Below, piece after piece: positions 25,777-34,975 of a stretch of 64,000 nucleotides of DNA. The stretch is taken from assembly GCF_020037015.1 (NCBI RefSeq), contig NZ_JAIQDE010000025.1:90832-154831 (forward strand), given 5' to 3'. How positions within the stretch are numbered: the first letter of the stretch is position 1; each line of letters begins with the position of its first letter. Under the pieces are notes generated by a model, which worked only from the letters and a program-made list of their open reading frames with translations, had not been told where the DNA came from and ran no database searches. The position numbers and the translations under genes were made by a program. This DNA comes from Corallococcus sp. AS-1-6. Lineage in GTDB: Bacteria > Myxococcota > Myxococcia > Myxococcales > Myxococcaceae.

Positions 25777-27600
25777 ATGACGAACGACCCGCTGTCGCCC
25801 CAGTCCAACGATTCACAGAAGCGGCTGCTCCTGGCGCTCGCCCTCTCCTTCGCGGCCACCGCCGCCTACACCTTCTTCTTCGCCCCCAAGGGTCCCCCTC
25901 CGGGCGCGGAAGGCGCGGATGCGGGCGTGGAAATCGCCGCGACGGCCGACGCCGGCACCCCGGGCATGGCCGCCGTGCCGCCGCCGGGCGTCACCGGCGA
26001 GGACGCGGGCACCCCCGCGGAGGCCCCGCCCCCGCCGGCGCGCACCGTGGAGTTCGCCCGCCCGGAGGTGAAGTACACCTTCTCCTCCGAAGGCGCGGGC
26101 CTCACCTCCGCCGTGCTCCAGGGCACGAAGATGCGCGAGCAGCAGTCGCTCACCGTCAAGGAGGGCTTCGAGAAGCTCTTCGGCAAGGACATCCCCCCGC
26201 CGCCGCAGATGAACGTGGCGCACCCGGTGCCCGGCCAGCCGCTGCCGCTCGCGGTGACGATTGAGGGCAGCGCGCCGCTGGCCGCGAACACCCGCTACGC
26301 CGTGCAGGAGGGCCCCACCGACAACGGCGGCAGCGTGGCCTTCACCGGCCGCCAGGGCCCGTGGGAGATCACGAAGACGATTCTGTGGCCGCGCGACGGC
26401 TTCGAGTTCACCTACACCCTCCAGGTGCGCAACACCTCCGCGCAGGCGCAGTCGGGTGAGCTCAAGGTGCACTACGGCCGCGCCATCGACCCGGAGTTCG
26501 AGCACGCGCCGTCCTTCTTCGGCGGCGTGGGCAACCTGAGCCGCTCCGCGTGCTGGGTGGAGGACAAGCTCCACAACCTGTCCCCGGGTGACAAGCCGCC
26601 CGAGGAGACGAAGGGCCCCATCGCCTTCTTCGGCATCAACCAGCAGTACTTCCTGTCCGCGCTCTACCCGCTGGACGGCGCGCTCAACGGCCACTGCACG
26701 CTGACCGCCACGCCCACCGCGCGCGAGGTGTCCGCGGGCTTCCCGCTCAACGTGGGCCCCGGCCAGGTGGCCACGTTCCGCTTCGGCGGCTACCTGGGCC
26801 CCAAGGACCCGGACCTGCTGCGCCCGGTGCCCGGCGCGGAGCTGCGCTCGGTGGCCGGCCTGAACGCCACGACGTTCCACCCCATGCTGGAGGACACGGT
26901 CGACTTCGGCATCTGGGCGGTGGTCTGCAAGATCCTCCTGGCCGTCATGAAGTTCTTCCACGGCATCGTGGGGAACTGGGGCGTCGCCATCATCCTGCTC
27001 ACCGTGGTGGTGAAGCTGGTGCTGCTGCCGCTCACCTATCGCTCCATGGTCAGCATGGAGGCGGTGAAGGTGCTCCAGCCGAAGATGGAGGAGATCCGCA
27101 AGAAGTTCGCGGACGACAAGGAGCGCCAGAACCTGGAGATCATGAAGCTGTACCAGGAGGCGAAGGTGAACCCCCTGGGCGGCTGCCTGCCGCTGCTCAT
27201 CCAGATGCCGGTGTGGATCGCCCTGTTCACGTCGCTGCGCAACAGCTTCGAAATCTACGGTGAGCCCTTCATCGGGCCCATCTGGCGCGACCTCACCTAC
27301 AAGGACCCGACGTACATCCTGCCGCTGGCGCTGGGCGTGTCGATGATCATCACGCAGAAGATGCAGCCGCAGATGATGGACGCGGCGCAGGCGCGGATGA
27401 TGACCTGGGTGATGCCCATCATCTTCACCTTCACGCTGCTCCAGTACCCGGCGGGCCTGTCGCTCTACATCTTCACGAACAACGTGCTCTCCATTGGCCA
27501 GCAGTGGGGCCTGCGCAAGTGGCTGGACCGCAACAAGAAGAACCAGACGGGCGGCGGGACGCCGGCGGTGGTCACCGCCGGGGGAGGCAAACGCAAGTGA
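25777..27600 (+). CDS. yidC: Membrane protein insertase YidC
   Basis: 607 residues from the ATG at 25777 (MTNDPLSPQSND), preferred because the next residues form the N-terminal membrane anchor (LLLALALSFAATAAYTFFF, residues 15-33). An Ala/Pro-rich linker, the large periplasmic domain (FEFTYTLQVRN, FFGGVGNLSRSACWVEDK in parts) and the C-terminal conserved insertase region follow: IVGNWGVAIILLTVVVKLVLL, YRSMVSMEAVKVLQPKMEEI, NPLGGCLPLLIQMPVWIALF. This is the Gram-negative long form that folds and inserts inner-membrane proteins. Its TGA overlaps the GTG of khpB. Confidence 0.95.
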   Translation: MTNDPLSPQSNDSQKRLLLALALSFAATAAYTFFFAPKGPPPGAEGADAGVEIAATADAGTPGMAAVPPPGVTGEDAGTPAEAPPPPARTVEFARPEVKYTFSSEGAGLTSAVLQGTKMREQQSLTVKEGFEKLFGKDIPPPPQMNVAHPVPGQPLPLAVTIEGSAPLAANTRYAVQEGPTDNGGSVAFTGRQGPWEITKTILWPRDGFEFTYTLQVRNTSAQAQSGELKVHYGRAIDPEFEHAPSFFGGVGNLSRSACWVEDKLHNLSPGDKPPEETKGPIAFFGINQQYFLSALYPLDGALNGHCTLTATPTAREVSAGFPLNVGPGQVATFRFGGYLGPKDPDLLRPVPGAELRSVAGLNATTFHPMLEDTVDFGIWAVVCKILLAVMKFFHGIVGNWGVAIILLTVVVKLVLLPLTYRSMVSMEAVKVLQPKMEEIRKKFADDKERQNLEIMKLYQEAKVNPLGGCLPLLIQMPVWIALFTSLRNSFEIYGEPFIGPIWRDLTYKDPTYILPLALGVSMIITQKMQPQMMDAAQARMMTWVMPIIFTFTLLQYPAGLSLYIFTNNVLSIGQQWGLRKWLDRNKKNQTGGGTPAVVTAGGGKRK

Positions 27601-28391
27601 GCGGGGCACAGGTGGTGGGGGGCGGCGCGGACTTCCGCCCCCGGGTGGAGAAGCTGCTCACGGACATCCTCGGGCTGATGGGGTTCCCGGCGCGGCTGGA
27701 CCTGCAGGACGCCACCGACGGCAGCCTGTCCGTGGCGCTCCACTTCGAGTCCGGCGCGCCTCCGGGCGTGGAGCCGGGCAAGCGCAGCCAGGTGCTGGAT
27801 TCGCTCCAGTTCCTGCTCAACAAGATGCTCCACCGCCCCGGCGTGGAGCGCCGTTGGGTGATGCTGGGCGCGGGCGCGCACCCGGAGCCTCGGCCGCGCC
27901 GTGACGCGGCGGCGCAGCAGCCGGCCGCCTCCGCGCCGGTCGCGTCCGTGGCGCAGGCGGCGGCCTCCGCTCCCGCGCAGCAGCCGGCCCGGGCCGCGGC
28001 GCCCGCTCCGGCCGCGCAGCCCCAGCCGCGCAACGCCCGGGGTGGGCAGCCGGCGCAGCAGGCCGCGAAGCCCGCGCAGGCCCAGGGCCCCGCGAAGAGC
28101 GCGGAGGCGGACGAGCGCACGCTGCAGGTCGAGGAGGATCCGGTGTTCCGGGAGGCCGTCCGCAAGCTCGCGGAGAAGTCCGCCAGCCTGGGGCGCTTCT
28201 ATGCGTTCGCCGCGATGAAGACTGAGGACCGCGCGCGCGTCCTGAAGGCAGTAGAAGGAGTGGGTGGAGTGAAGGTGGCGGCGGAAGGCGAAGGCCGCAA
28301 CCGACGCGTGGTGTTCACCCCGGCGAAGCCCGCCCCGATGCCCAAGCGGAGCCTGCTGCCGGACGACGACGAGGACGACGTCGACGCCTGA
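27597..28391 (+). CDS. khpB: KhpB/Jag-type RNA-binding protein (KH-linker-R3H)
   Basis: 264 residues from a GTG at 27597 that overlaps the yidC stop (GTGA). The N-terminal region (RPRVEKLLTDILGLMGFPAR ... LNKMLHRPG) is a KH-like domain; a 100-residue Ala/Pro/Gln linker follows; the end (EDPVFREAVRKLAEKSASLGRF ... RARVLKAVEGVGGVKVAAEGEG) is an R3H-like domain with a weak Arg/His motif. The Jag-N domain of Gram-positives is absent. Position after yidC and before mnmE is the canonical one. The linker length is unusual. Likely binds RNA. Confidence 0.8.
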   Translation: MSGAQVVGGGADFRPRVEKLLTDILGLMGFPARLDLQDATDGSLSVALHFESGAPPGVEPGKRSQVLDSLQFLLNKMLHRPGVERRWVMLGAGAHPEPRPRRDAAAQQPAASAPVASVAQAAASAPAQQPARAAAPAPAAQPQPRNARGGQPAQQAAKPAQAQGPAKSAEADERTLQVEEDPVFREAVRKLAEKSASLGRFYAFAAMKTEDRARVLKAVEGVGGVKVAAEGEGRNRRVVFTPAKPAPMPKRSLLPDDDEDDVDA

Positions 28392-28437
28392 GCGGGTGCG
28401 CCCGGCTCGGGGCCGCCGGCGGGCGCGAGAGGAGCGA

Positions 28438-28665
28438 ATGGGTAAGGCGAAGGGTTTGAAGGACAAGCTGTACGGCGCGGCGGTGCTGAAGATGAGCTTC
28501 CGCCTGCGAGGGGACGAGGAGTCCCCGGCGTTCCGCTTTGTCTACCCGGGCGTGCTGCGCGACCTGGAGGTCGACGACGCCGAGGTGGAGAAGTACATCG
28601 AGGAGCACCGCGACGATGTGGAGCGCGCCGCTCGCGGCTCCACGCCGCCGCAGGGCGTCCGGTAG
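28438..28665 (+). CDS. Small conserved hypothetical protein
   Basis: 75 residues from the ATG at 28438, with GAGAGGAGCG as ribosome site. Basic at the start (GKAKGLKDKLYGAAVLK), acidic at the end (DLEVDDAEVEKYIEEHRDDVERA). No recognised domain. It lies between khpB and mnmE and probably belongs to the same transcript. Confidence 0.62.
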   Translation: MGKAKGLKDKLYGAAVLKMSFRLRGDEESPAFRFVYPGVLRDLEVDDAEVEKYIEEHRDDVERAARGSTPPQGVR

Positions 28666-28720
28666 GTGCTGGGGGCGGGCGTCCTGCCCGCCCGTTCCGC
28701 TGGGGGTCCCCTGCCCCGCC

Positions 28721-30328
28721 ATGACGGCTGACTCCGCCACCATCGTCGCCCTGGCCACCGCGCCCGCCGCGGGGGCGGTGGGCATCCTCCGGGTGTCCGG
28801 GCCGGCCGCGCTGGAGGTGGGGCGGAGGCTCGCGCCGGGTGTCCCCGCGTCTCCCACGCCGCGCCATGCGTACCTGGCGTCGTTCGTGGACGCCGGGGGC
28901 GCGGTGCTGGACGAGGGGCTGTTCCTCTACTTCCAGGCGCCCCGGTCCTTCACCGGCGAGGACGTGGTGGAGCTCCAGGCGCATGGCAGCCCGCGCCTCT
29001 TGCGGCTGCTGCTGGCGCGGGCGCTGGAGGACGAGCGGGTGCGGCCGGCGCTTCCCGGCGAGTTCACCCGGCGCGCGTTCCTGAATGGCCGCATCGACCT
29101 GACCCGCGCGGAGGCGGTCGCGGACCTGGTGGCCGCGGATTCGGAGGCCGCCGTGCGCGCCGCCGCGGCCGGGCTGTCCGGCGCGCTGGCCGAGCGGATC
29201 CGCGCGCTGGAGACGCCGCTGCGCGAGCTGCACGCGGACCTGGAGGGCGTCCTCAACTTCCCCGACGAGGCGGAGGGCGCGGACGCGGAGGCCGGGCCTC
29301 GTGTCACCGCGCTGCGCTTCGCCGCGGAGGCGCTGCGCGCGGAGGTGGGCCGTGGCCGGCTGGTGCGCCAGGGCGCGCGCGTGGCGCTGTACGGGCCGGT
29401 GAACGCGGGCAAGTCCACGCTGTTCAACCGGCTGGTGGGCGAGGCCCGCGCGCTGGTGGATGACGAGCCCGGCACGACCCGCGACGCGCTGGAGGCCCGC
29501 GTCGAGTGGGACGGCCTGGGCGTCACCCTCTACGACACCGCCGGCCTGCGAGAGGCGCCCGGCCGCGTGGAGGCCCTGGGCATCGCGCGCACGCGGGAGC
29601 TGCTCGCGGCCGTGGACCTGGCGGTGCTGGTGCTGCCGCCGGGGACTTCGCGCGAAGAGGCCACGTCGTGGACGCGCGAGGCCGGCGCCACGCCCGTGCT
29701 CGTCGTCACCGGCAAGTGCGACGTGACGCCGGAGGCTCGTGAGGAACGGGGTTCGTCCCAGGACAGCGCGGGCGCGGACCGTTTCGTGTCCACGCCTTCT
29801 GAAGATGCGGTGCTCGGGACGAGGCACGCGCCGGGCGTCCTGGATGGCGGAGCGGTGGCGGTGCCCATCCGCGACGCCCAGGACAGCGCGGGAGCGGACC
29901 GTTTCGTGTCCACGCCTTCTGACGATGCGGCGCGCGGGACACGGCGGGCGCCGGGCGTCCTGGACGGCGGCGCGGCGGCGGTGCCCACCCGCGACGTGGC
30001 GTCCGCGGACCTCCCCTCCCCTGCTCCGGCGCGCGTCAGCGGCCTCACGGGCGAAGGCGTGGAGGCGCTCCGGACCTCCATGCTCACGCGGCTGTGGGGC
30101 GGTGGCACTCCCTCCGCGGTGGCGCTCGTCTCCGAGCGTCACGCGGACGCCCTGCGTCGCACCGCCGAGGCGCTGGGCCGCGCCGAAGCGGCGTCACGCG
30201 TGTCCACCCTGGAGGTCCTCTCCGGTGAGGTGGGGCTCGCCCTGGAAGCCCTGGGCGAAGTGTCCGGAACGAGCGTCTCCGAAGCACTCCTGGACACCCT
30301 CTTCCAGCGCTTCTGCATCGGGAAATAG
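28721..30328 (+). CDS. mnmE: tRNA-U34 modification GTPase MnmE with an internal insertion
   Basis: 535 residues from the ATG at 28721; usual length is about 450. With MnmG (41845) it forms the enzyme that makes 5-(carboxymethyl)aminomethyl-U34 in tRNAs. TrmE-N domain: TIVALATAPAAGAVGILRVSG. Then the helical domain, with G1 YGPVNAGKST (about 224), G3 DTAGLRE (about 270), TGKCD in place of NKxD (about 329), the SGLTGEG switch (about 437) and C-terminal FCIGK with the catalytic Cys. Between G4 and G5, residues about 346-425 are an extra Ala/Gly/Asp-rich insertion made of two nearly identical 40-residue units (see repeat). The frame is intact. Confidence 0.93.
   Translation: MTADSATIVALATAPAAGAVGILRVSGPAALEVGRRLAPGVPASPTPRHAYLASFVDAGGAVLDEGLFLYFQAPRSFTGEDVVELQAHGSPRLLRLLLARALEDERVRPALPGEFTRRAFLNGRIDLTRAEAVADLVAADSEAAVRAAAAGLSGALAERIRALETPLRELHADLEGVLNFPDEAEGADAEAGPRVTALRFAAEALRAEVGRGRLVRQGARVALYGPVNAGKSTLFNRLVGEARALVDDEPGTTRDALEARVEWDGLGVTLYDTAGLREAPGRVEALGIARTRELLAAVDLAVLVLPPGTSREEATSWTREAGATPVLVVTGKCDVTPEAREERGSSQDSAGADRFVSTPSEDAVLGTRHAPGVLDGGAVAVPIRDAQDSAGADRFVSTPSDDAARGTRRAPGVLDGGAAAVPTRDVASADLPSPAPARVSGLTGEGVEALRTSMLTRLWGGGTPSAVALVSERHADALRRTAEALGRAEAASRVSTLEVLSGEVGLALEALGEVSGTSVSEALLDTLFQRFCIGK
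29758..29997 (+). repeat. 120-bp tandem direct repeat inside mnmE
   Basis: Two copies of a 120-bp unit (start points 29761 and 29881, both GGACAGCGCGGG) differ at a small number of positions, mostly codon third bases. Each encodes 40 residues containing DSAGADRFVSTPS and APGVLDGG. The unit is not part of the MnmE family core and keeps the frame, so it looks like an inserted element that later duplicated. Confidence 0.88.
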
Positions 30329-30405
30329 CGCCGTCCCGGGCGGCGGTCCGCATGTCAGACCCCTCCCTAGAATGCCTCGCGTTCACCGGCGCTCCCCGAG
30401 GATTC

Positions 30406-31014
30406 ATGACGGCACTCCAGCACCTTCAACCCACCTCCCACTCCCTGCTCTCGGCGCTGCCGTCGGGCTGGGTGGGGGAAATCCTCGATGGCGAGCTGGT
30501 GGCCTCGCCCCGCCTCTCCGTGGCGCCCGCTCGCGCGGCCTTCATGATGGGCGTGGAGCTGGGAGAGCGGTTGGATCCGCGCCGTGGCGGCAACGGCCGC
30601 TGGTGCTTCCTGCGCGCGCCGGAGCTGCACCTGGGCGAGGACATCCTCGTGCCAGACCTGGCCGCCTGGCGCCGTGAGCGCGTGGCCGCCCCGCTGGAGC
30701 CCGGCGCCGCCTTCTTCACCCTGGTGCCGGATTGGGTCTGCGAGGTGCTGACCCCCGCCACCACCGCGCTGGACCGGGCCCGCAAGCTGCCCCTGTACGC
30801 GCGGGCCGGCGTGTCCTACGTCTGGCTGGTGGACCCCGTCGCGCGCACGCTGGAGGTCTACCAGCGGCTCAAGCGCGGCTGGCTCCTCACCGCGAGCCAC
30901 GAGGACGACGCCCTGGTGCGCGCCGAGCCCTTCCCGTCCGTCCCCCTGGAGCTGGGCGCGCTGTGGCTCCCCGACGCGCCGGAGGAGCTGCCCCGGCTGG
31001 TCGCGGTGCCCTGA
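30406..31014 (+). CDS. Uma2-family (DUF820) restriction-endonuclease-fold protein
   Basis: 202 residues from the ATG at 30406; an ATG at 30352 is an alternative. The Uma2 pattern is present: GWVGEILDGELVASP, LHLGEDILVPDLAAWRRER, PDWVCEVLTPATTALDRARKLP and YARAGVSYVWLVDPVARTLEVY (shown in parts). The D-PD..E..K residues match the PD-(D/E)xK fold of this large bacterial family, whose function is poorly known and often regulatory or mobile-DNA linked. Confidence 0.82.
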   Translation: MTALQHLQPTSHSLLSALPSGWVGEILDGELVASPRLSVAPARAAFMMGVELGERLDPRRGGNGRWCFLRAPELHLGEDILVPDLAAWRRERVAAPLEPGAAFFTLVPDWVCEVLTPATTALDRARKLPLYARAGVSYVWLVDPVARTLEVYQRLKRGWLLTASHEDDALVRAEPFPSVPLELGALWLPDAPEELPRLVAVP

Positions 31015-31025
31015 CGCCGCGGCGC

Positions 31026-32036
31026 TCAGCTCGCGTGCTTGAGGCGCGCTTCCCCGGAGGCGCGCGCCAGCCGCCGCACGGAGCGCAGCAGCAGGTCCGG
31101 ATCCACCGGCGCCGCCACGAAGCCCCGCGCATGCACGGCCTGCGCGCGGGGCAGGTCCCGCTCCGGCGCCTTGCCCGCCACCAGCACCTGCGCGCGCAGC
31201 CGCTGCGCCAGCACCTCCATCGCGGGCAGCGGCGCCACCACCACCTGCGCCTCGGTCGCGGCGCACACGTCGCCCGTGCTCGCCACCTTCACCGTGAAGC
31301 CCGCCCCGCTCAGCACCCGCACCAGGCCCGCCGCCGCGTCCGCGCCCCAGCCGTACACGAGCACCTGCTCGCGCACCGTCACGCGCGTCTCCGGCGCGGG
31401 CGCCCAGACGGGCTCCAGGGGCGCCAGCATGGGCAGCTCCGCGGTGTCCGCCCGCCGCGCGGGTTCGCGGACGGGCTCCGGCGCCGGCATGTCCGTCAGC
31501 TCCGCCAGGGACGTGCCCACCACCAGGGGCATGGACTCCTCCCACTCCGGCAGGGTGAAGCACTCCATCCCGGGGCGGCGCCGCGGCGTCGCCGGCTCAC
31601 CCCGGTACAGCCGCCCGATGGCCCTCCCCAGCGCCGCGTCCGTGGCCAGCCGGGGCACCACCCGCGCCTTGCCGGACACGCTCTTCACCACGTCCAGCGT
31701 GGCCAGGCTCGCGGGCGCGGCCAGGGCCACCACCAGCACCTCCCGCGTCCCCTGCCCCTCCAGCCGCAGCGGCACCACGCGGTGGGCCTCCGCCACCTTG
31801 CCCGGAATCAGCCTGGCGAGCGACGCGTCCAGCGGCTCGGCGTCCAGGTCCACCGCCTCCACGCCGGACTGGGCCGCCAGCGCGGACAGCACCGCCTCCG
31901 CCGTGCAGAAGCGCTGGTCCACCACCACCTGGCCCAACGCCACGCCCCACTTGCGCTGGTACGCCAGCGCCGACTGCAACTGCAATGCATCCACCACACC
32001 CCGCGCGAGCAGGATGTCCCCCAGACGCTTCTTCAT
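31026..32036 (-). CDS. GspE/PilB N-terminal (MshEN)-like protein with receiver-like tail
   Basis: 336 residues from the ATG at 32036 with GGAGGAG upstream. Residues 1-about 140 resemble the MshEN/GspE N-terminal domain (LGDILLARGVVDALQLQSAL, LDLIPG-like SLARLIPGKVAEAHRVVPL), which binds c-di-GMP in some ATPases. No ATPase follows. Instead a Pro-rich linker leads to a C-terminal segment VLVYGWGADAAAGLVRVLSGAGFTV (in parts) that looks like a degenerate response-regulator receiver domain. Possible c-di-GMP or signal-responsive protein; role inferred. Confidence 0.65.
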   Translation of the reverse strand: MKKRLGDILLARGVVDALQLQSALAYQRKWGVALGQVVVDQRFCTAEAVLSALAAQSGVEAVDLDAEPLDASLARLIPGKVAEAHRVVPLRLEGQGTREVLVVALAAPASLATLDVVKSVSGKARVVPRLATDAALGRAIGRLYRGEPATPRRRPGMECFTLPEWEESMPLVVGTSLAELTDMPAPEPVREPARRADTAELPMLAPLEPVWAPAPETRVTVREQVLVYGWGADAAAGLVRVLSGAGFTVKVASTGDVCAATEAQVVVAPLPAMEVLAQRLRAQVLVAGKAPERDLPRAQAVHARGFVAAPVDPDLLLRSVRRLARASGEARLKHAS

Positions 32037-32329
32037 TGCGCGTTCTCCTCCGGCCCCCCTCCGTGCTCCGGCCGGGACGACCTGCCCACCATGCCCTCCC
32101 CTTTATGCTGGGAGGGTGTAAAATTACAGCGAAACCAGAGGAAAAGGGGTGTGGACGGGCACCGGATTCCCAGGTTGGCGGGGAAATCGGTATGCTGGCC
32201 CCTTCGTCCCGGCGGCTCTCCGTCCTTCAACGCACCCCGCTCCGATCCTTGAGGGGGGGACGACAAAGCGGACGTTCATTGGCGGACCCGAGGGTGGCCG
32301 GATGTCGCAGACGTTCCTAGCCTGTACGC
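32037..32329. other. Divergent intergenic region before cysteine dioxygenase
   Basis: Gap between a minus-strand gene and cysteine dioxygenase. It includes an AT-rich patch GTGTAAAATTACAG (about 32118) likely to hold a promoter, and a string of pyrimidines. No coding frame of any quality and no recognised RNA motif. Confidence 0.5.
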
Positions 32330-32926
32330 ATGGCTGACGCGTGCCTGAGAGAATTCGTGCGGATGCTCCGCGCGCGCCGTGCCGCTCCCGGGGGACTCGC
32401 GGGGGTGGACGCGCGGATGGCGGGGCTGCGGCTGGAGCCCACCAGCCTCAAGCCCTACCTGCACTTCCTGCCGGGCCGCTACACGCGCAACCTCGTCCAC
32501 CGCGACGAGGGAATGGAGGTCATCATCAACTGCTGGTCCCCGGGCGCGGTCTCGCCCATCCACGACCATGACGGTCAGGAGTGCTGGTTCAGCATCCAGC
32601 GCGGCGAGTTCCTCCTGGAGAACTACCCGCTGCTGGAGGGCGGAACGCAGCCCGGGCTGGCGCGGCTGGGCGCGCCGGAGCGCCTGGGGCCGGTGGGCGC
32701 CGGGCACGTGGACTTCCGCGACCCGGGCGCCTCCATCCACCGCGTGAGCATCGCCGGCAACGCCCCGGGCATCACGCTGCACGTCTACGCCGGCCCGGTG
32801 GCCCGCTGCCTGGTGTTCGACCCGCGCCGTCACCGCTGCGCGCCGCACGCCCTGGGCTACCACAGCATCTTCGGCCGGCCGGTGCGGCCCTCCGAGGGCC
32901 GCGTCCCCATGCCGCTGCACGTCTAG
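32330..32926 (+). CDS. Cysteine dioxygenase type I
   Basis: 198 residues. Oxidises L-cysteine to cysteine sulfinate with a mononuclear iron. The cupin iron ligands can be seen in SPIHDHDGQECWFSIQ (His-x-His) and GASIHRVSIAG (third His). The substrate-binding Arg/Tyr area FLPGRYTRNLVHRDEGME matches the family, and IHDHDGQECWF is diagnostic. The gene stands alone, with a convergent sppA ending 3 bp away. It may limit cysteine levels; no sulfur operon nearby. Confidence 0.93.
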   Translation: MADACLREFVRMLRARRAAPGGLAGVDARMAGLRLEPTSLKPYLHFLPGRYTRNLVHRDEGMEVIINCWSPGAVSPIHDHDGQECWFSIQRGEFLLENYPLLEGGTQPGLARLGAPERLGPVGAGHVDFRDPGASIHRVSIAGNAPGITLHVYAGPVARCLVFDPRRHRCAPHALGYHSIFGRPVRPSEGRVPMPLHV

Positions 32927-32928
32927 CG

Positions 32929-34725
32929 CTACCAGCGCACCTCCGGGAGCGGCGCGTACAGCGCGCGCCCCTCCGCGCCCTGCCCGGTGAGGCCCAGCTT
33001 CGCGCCCACGCGGTACACGGCCCGCACCTGCTCCATCACCTGGGACGACACGGCGGCCTGGCTCCCGGTGGCCTCGTCATCGCTGTTGTCCGCCTCGTGC
33101 TTGCCCAGCAGCTCCGACAGCACCTGGCCCGTGGGCCGGGGGCGCGGGAAGACGACGATGCGGACCGGGGCGTCCTTCTCCAGCTTCGCGGCCTCCCGGG
33201 CCAGCTCCAGCGCCTTCGGGTAGCCGCCGAGCGCGTCCACCAGCCCGCGCTCCAGCGCGTCCTCGCCCGTCCACACGCGCCCCTTCGCGACCGCCTGCAG
33301 CTTCTCCAGCGGCATGTTGCGCGCCTGGGCGGCGCGGCTGGTGAAGTCCAGGTAGATGGTGTCCAGCTCGGACTCCAACTGCGCGCGCTGCTCGGGGGTG
33401 AACTCCTGGTCGGAGCTGGCGAAGGTGGCGTTCTTCCCGAAGGCGATGGTGTCGAAGTTCACGCCCAGCTTCGCCCACAGCTCGGACGTGACGAACTTGC
33501 CGTTGTACACGCCGATGCTCCCCGTCAGCGTGCCCGGCTGGGCGACGATTTTGTCCCCGGCCATGGCCACGAAGTAGCCGCCGCTGGCCGCGTACGAGCC
33601 CATGGTGACGATGACGGGCTTGCCCGCCTCGCGCGCGCGCTGCACCTCCCGGCGGATGGTGTCGCTGGCGGAGTAGCTGCCGCCCGGGCTGTCCACGCGG
33701 AAGAGGATGGCCTTCACGGACGGGTCCTCCACCGCCTTGCGGAAGGCCGCCGCCACGGTGTCGCCGCCCATCACCTGGCCGCCGGAGAGCGGGTTGGACT
33801 GGCTCTTGCCGCGCAGCACCTCGCCCACGCCGTAGATGAGCGCGACGGTGGTGCCCGTCTGGTGCGGCCGGCCCGCGCGCTCCAGGTACTTGTCCACGTA
33901 GAGGAACTTCGCGCCCTCCCCGGCCTGCTGCTTCAGCTCGTCGTGGATCTCGTCGCGGTAGCGCAGCCCGTCCACCAGCTTCGCGTCCACGGCCGCCTGG
34001 CCCATGAAGGGCGCGCGGTCGATGAGGGCGCGCACCTCGTCCTCGGACAGCTTGCGGCCCTCCGCCACGCCCTTCACCACCTGGCGGAAGAGGCCGCCGC
34101 CGTAGGCCTCCGTGGCCTCGCGCTGGTGGGGGCCGTAGGACTCGTCGGTGAAGCTGTTGACGGCGTTCTTGTACTCGGCGCGCTTGCCGAACTCCGGCTT
34201 CACGCCCAGCTTCGCGAACGCGTCGCGCGCGAAGGGCGTCTCCATCACCAGGCCGGTGAGCCCCACGTCGCCGGAGGGCTGGATGTAGACGGAGTCGAAG
34301 GCGCTCGCGAGGTAGTAGGCGCCGGTGCCGTTGCCCGCCTCGCCGAAGCCGTCCGCGTAGGCCACCGCCCGCTTGCCCGACGCGCGGAAGGACTTCACCG
34401 CGTCCCGCAGCTCCTGCACCTGCGCGGAGCTGCCCGGCTGGCCGATGCGCACCACCAGCGACTTCACCCGGGGGTCCGTGGCCGCCTTCTCCAGGCCCTC
34501 CACCACGTCCCTCAGCGACGTGGGCTCCTCGCCGAAGGCGCCCGCCAGCGAGGTGTCCAGCGTGTACTCCGGCAGCGGGTGCTGCAGGTCCAGCTCCAGC
34601 ACCAGGTTGGACGGCACGCCCGGCTTGCTGGAGGCCGCGAGCATCAACAGCCCCACCACACCCACCACGAAGAGGATGGACAGCGCTCCAATGAAGGCCA
34701 GCGCGCCAATGAAGAAGCGTTTCAT
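32929..34725 (-). CDS. sppA: Signal peptide peptidase SppA (67-kDa long form)
   Basis: 598 residues with an N-terminal membrane anchor (FIGALAFIGALSILFVVGVVG, in part). It is the tandem two-domain SppA that digests cleaved signal peptides at the periplasmic face of the inner membrane. The N-terminal domain carries the general-base Lys region GKRAEYKNAVNSFT; the C-terminal domain has VDSPGGSYSASD and the Ser nucleophile motif MGSYAASGGYFVAMAGDKI. End of the protein (about 60 residues) is an extended low-complexity tail. No partner genes adjacent. Confidence 0.93.
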   Translation of the reverse strand: MKRFFIGALAFIGALSILFVVGVVGLLMLAASSKPGVPSNLVLELDLQHPLPEYTLDTSLAGAFGEEPTSLRDVVEGLEKAATDPRVKSLVVRIGQPGSSAQVQELRDAVKSFRASGKRAVAYADGFGEAGNGTGAYYLASAFDSVYIQPSGDVGLTGLVMETPFARDAFAKLGVKPEFGKRAEYKNAVNSFTDESYGPHQREATEAYGGGLFRQVVKGVAEGRKLSEDEVRALIDRAPFMGQAAVDAKLVDGLRYRDEIHDELKQQAGEGAKFLYVDKYLERAGRPHQTGTTVALIYGVGEVLRGKSQSNPLSGGQVMGGDTVAAAFRKAVEDPSVKAILFRVDSPGGSYSASDTIRREVQRAREAGKPVIVTMGSYAASGGYFVAMAGDKIVAQPGTLTGSIGVYNGKFVTSELWAKLGVNFDTIAFGKNATFASSDQEFTPEQRAQLESELDTIYLDFTSRAAQARNMPLEKLQAVAKGRVWTGEDALERGLVDALGGYPKALELAREAAKLEKDAPVRIVVFPRPRPTGQVLSELLGKHEADNSDDEATGSQAAVSSQVMEQVRAVYRVGAKLGLTGQGAEGRALYAPLPEVRW

Positions 34726-34975
34726 CCGGAAGGACTCCTGGTGCCCGAGTACCCGAGGGGCATTCCCCCAGCTCCCGGCGGCCTACCATCAACGCACGCG
34801 TCCGACGATGCTTGCGTGCGCCGCGGTGATGGACGGCGGACGGGGAGCCAGGGCCCGCCCGTCCTGGTGGCCGGGGGCCGGGCCGGCGCCTGCCCCGTGC
34901 GAGGGCCGCCGCGGTGCACACCGTCCTTCTTGGAGCCAGGGGAAGCCAGGGGCATCCGGCCCCGGGAGGCATGGG

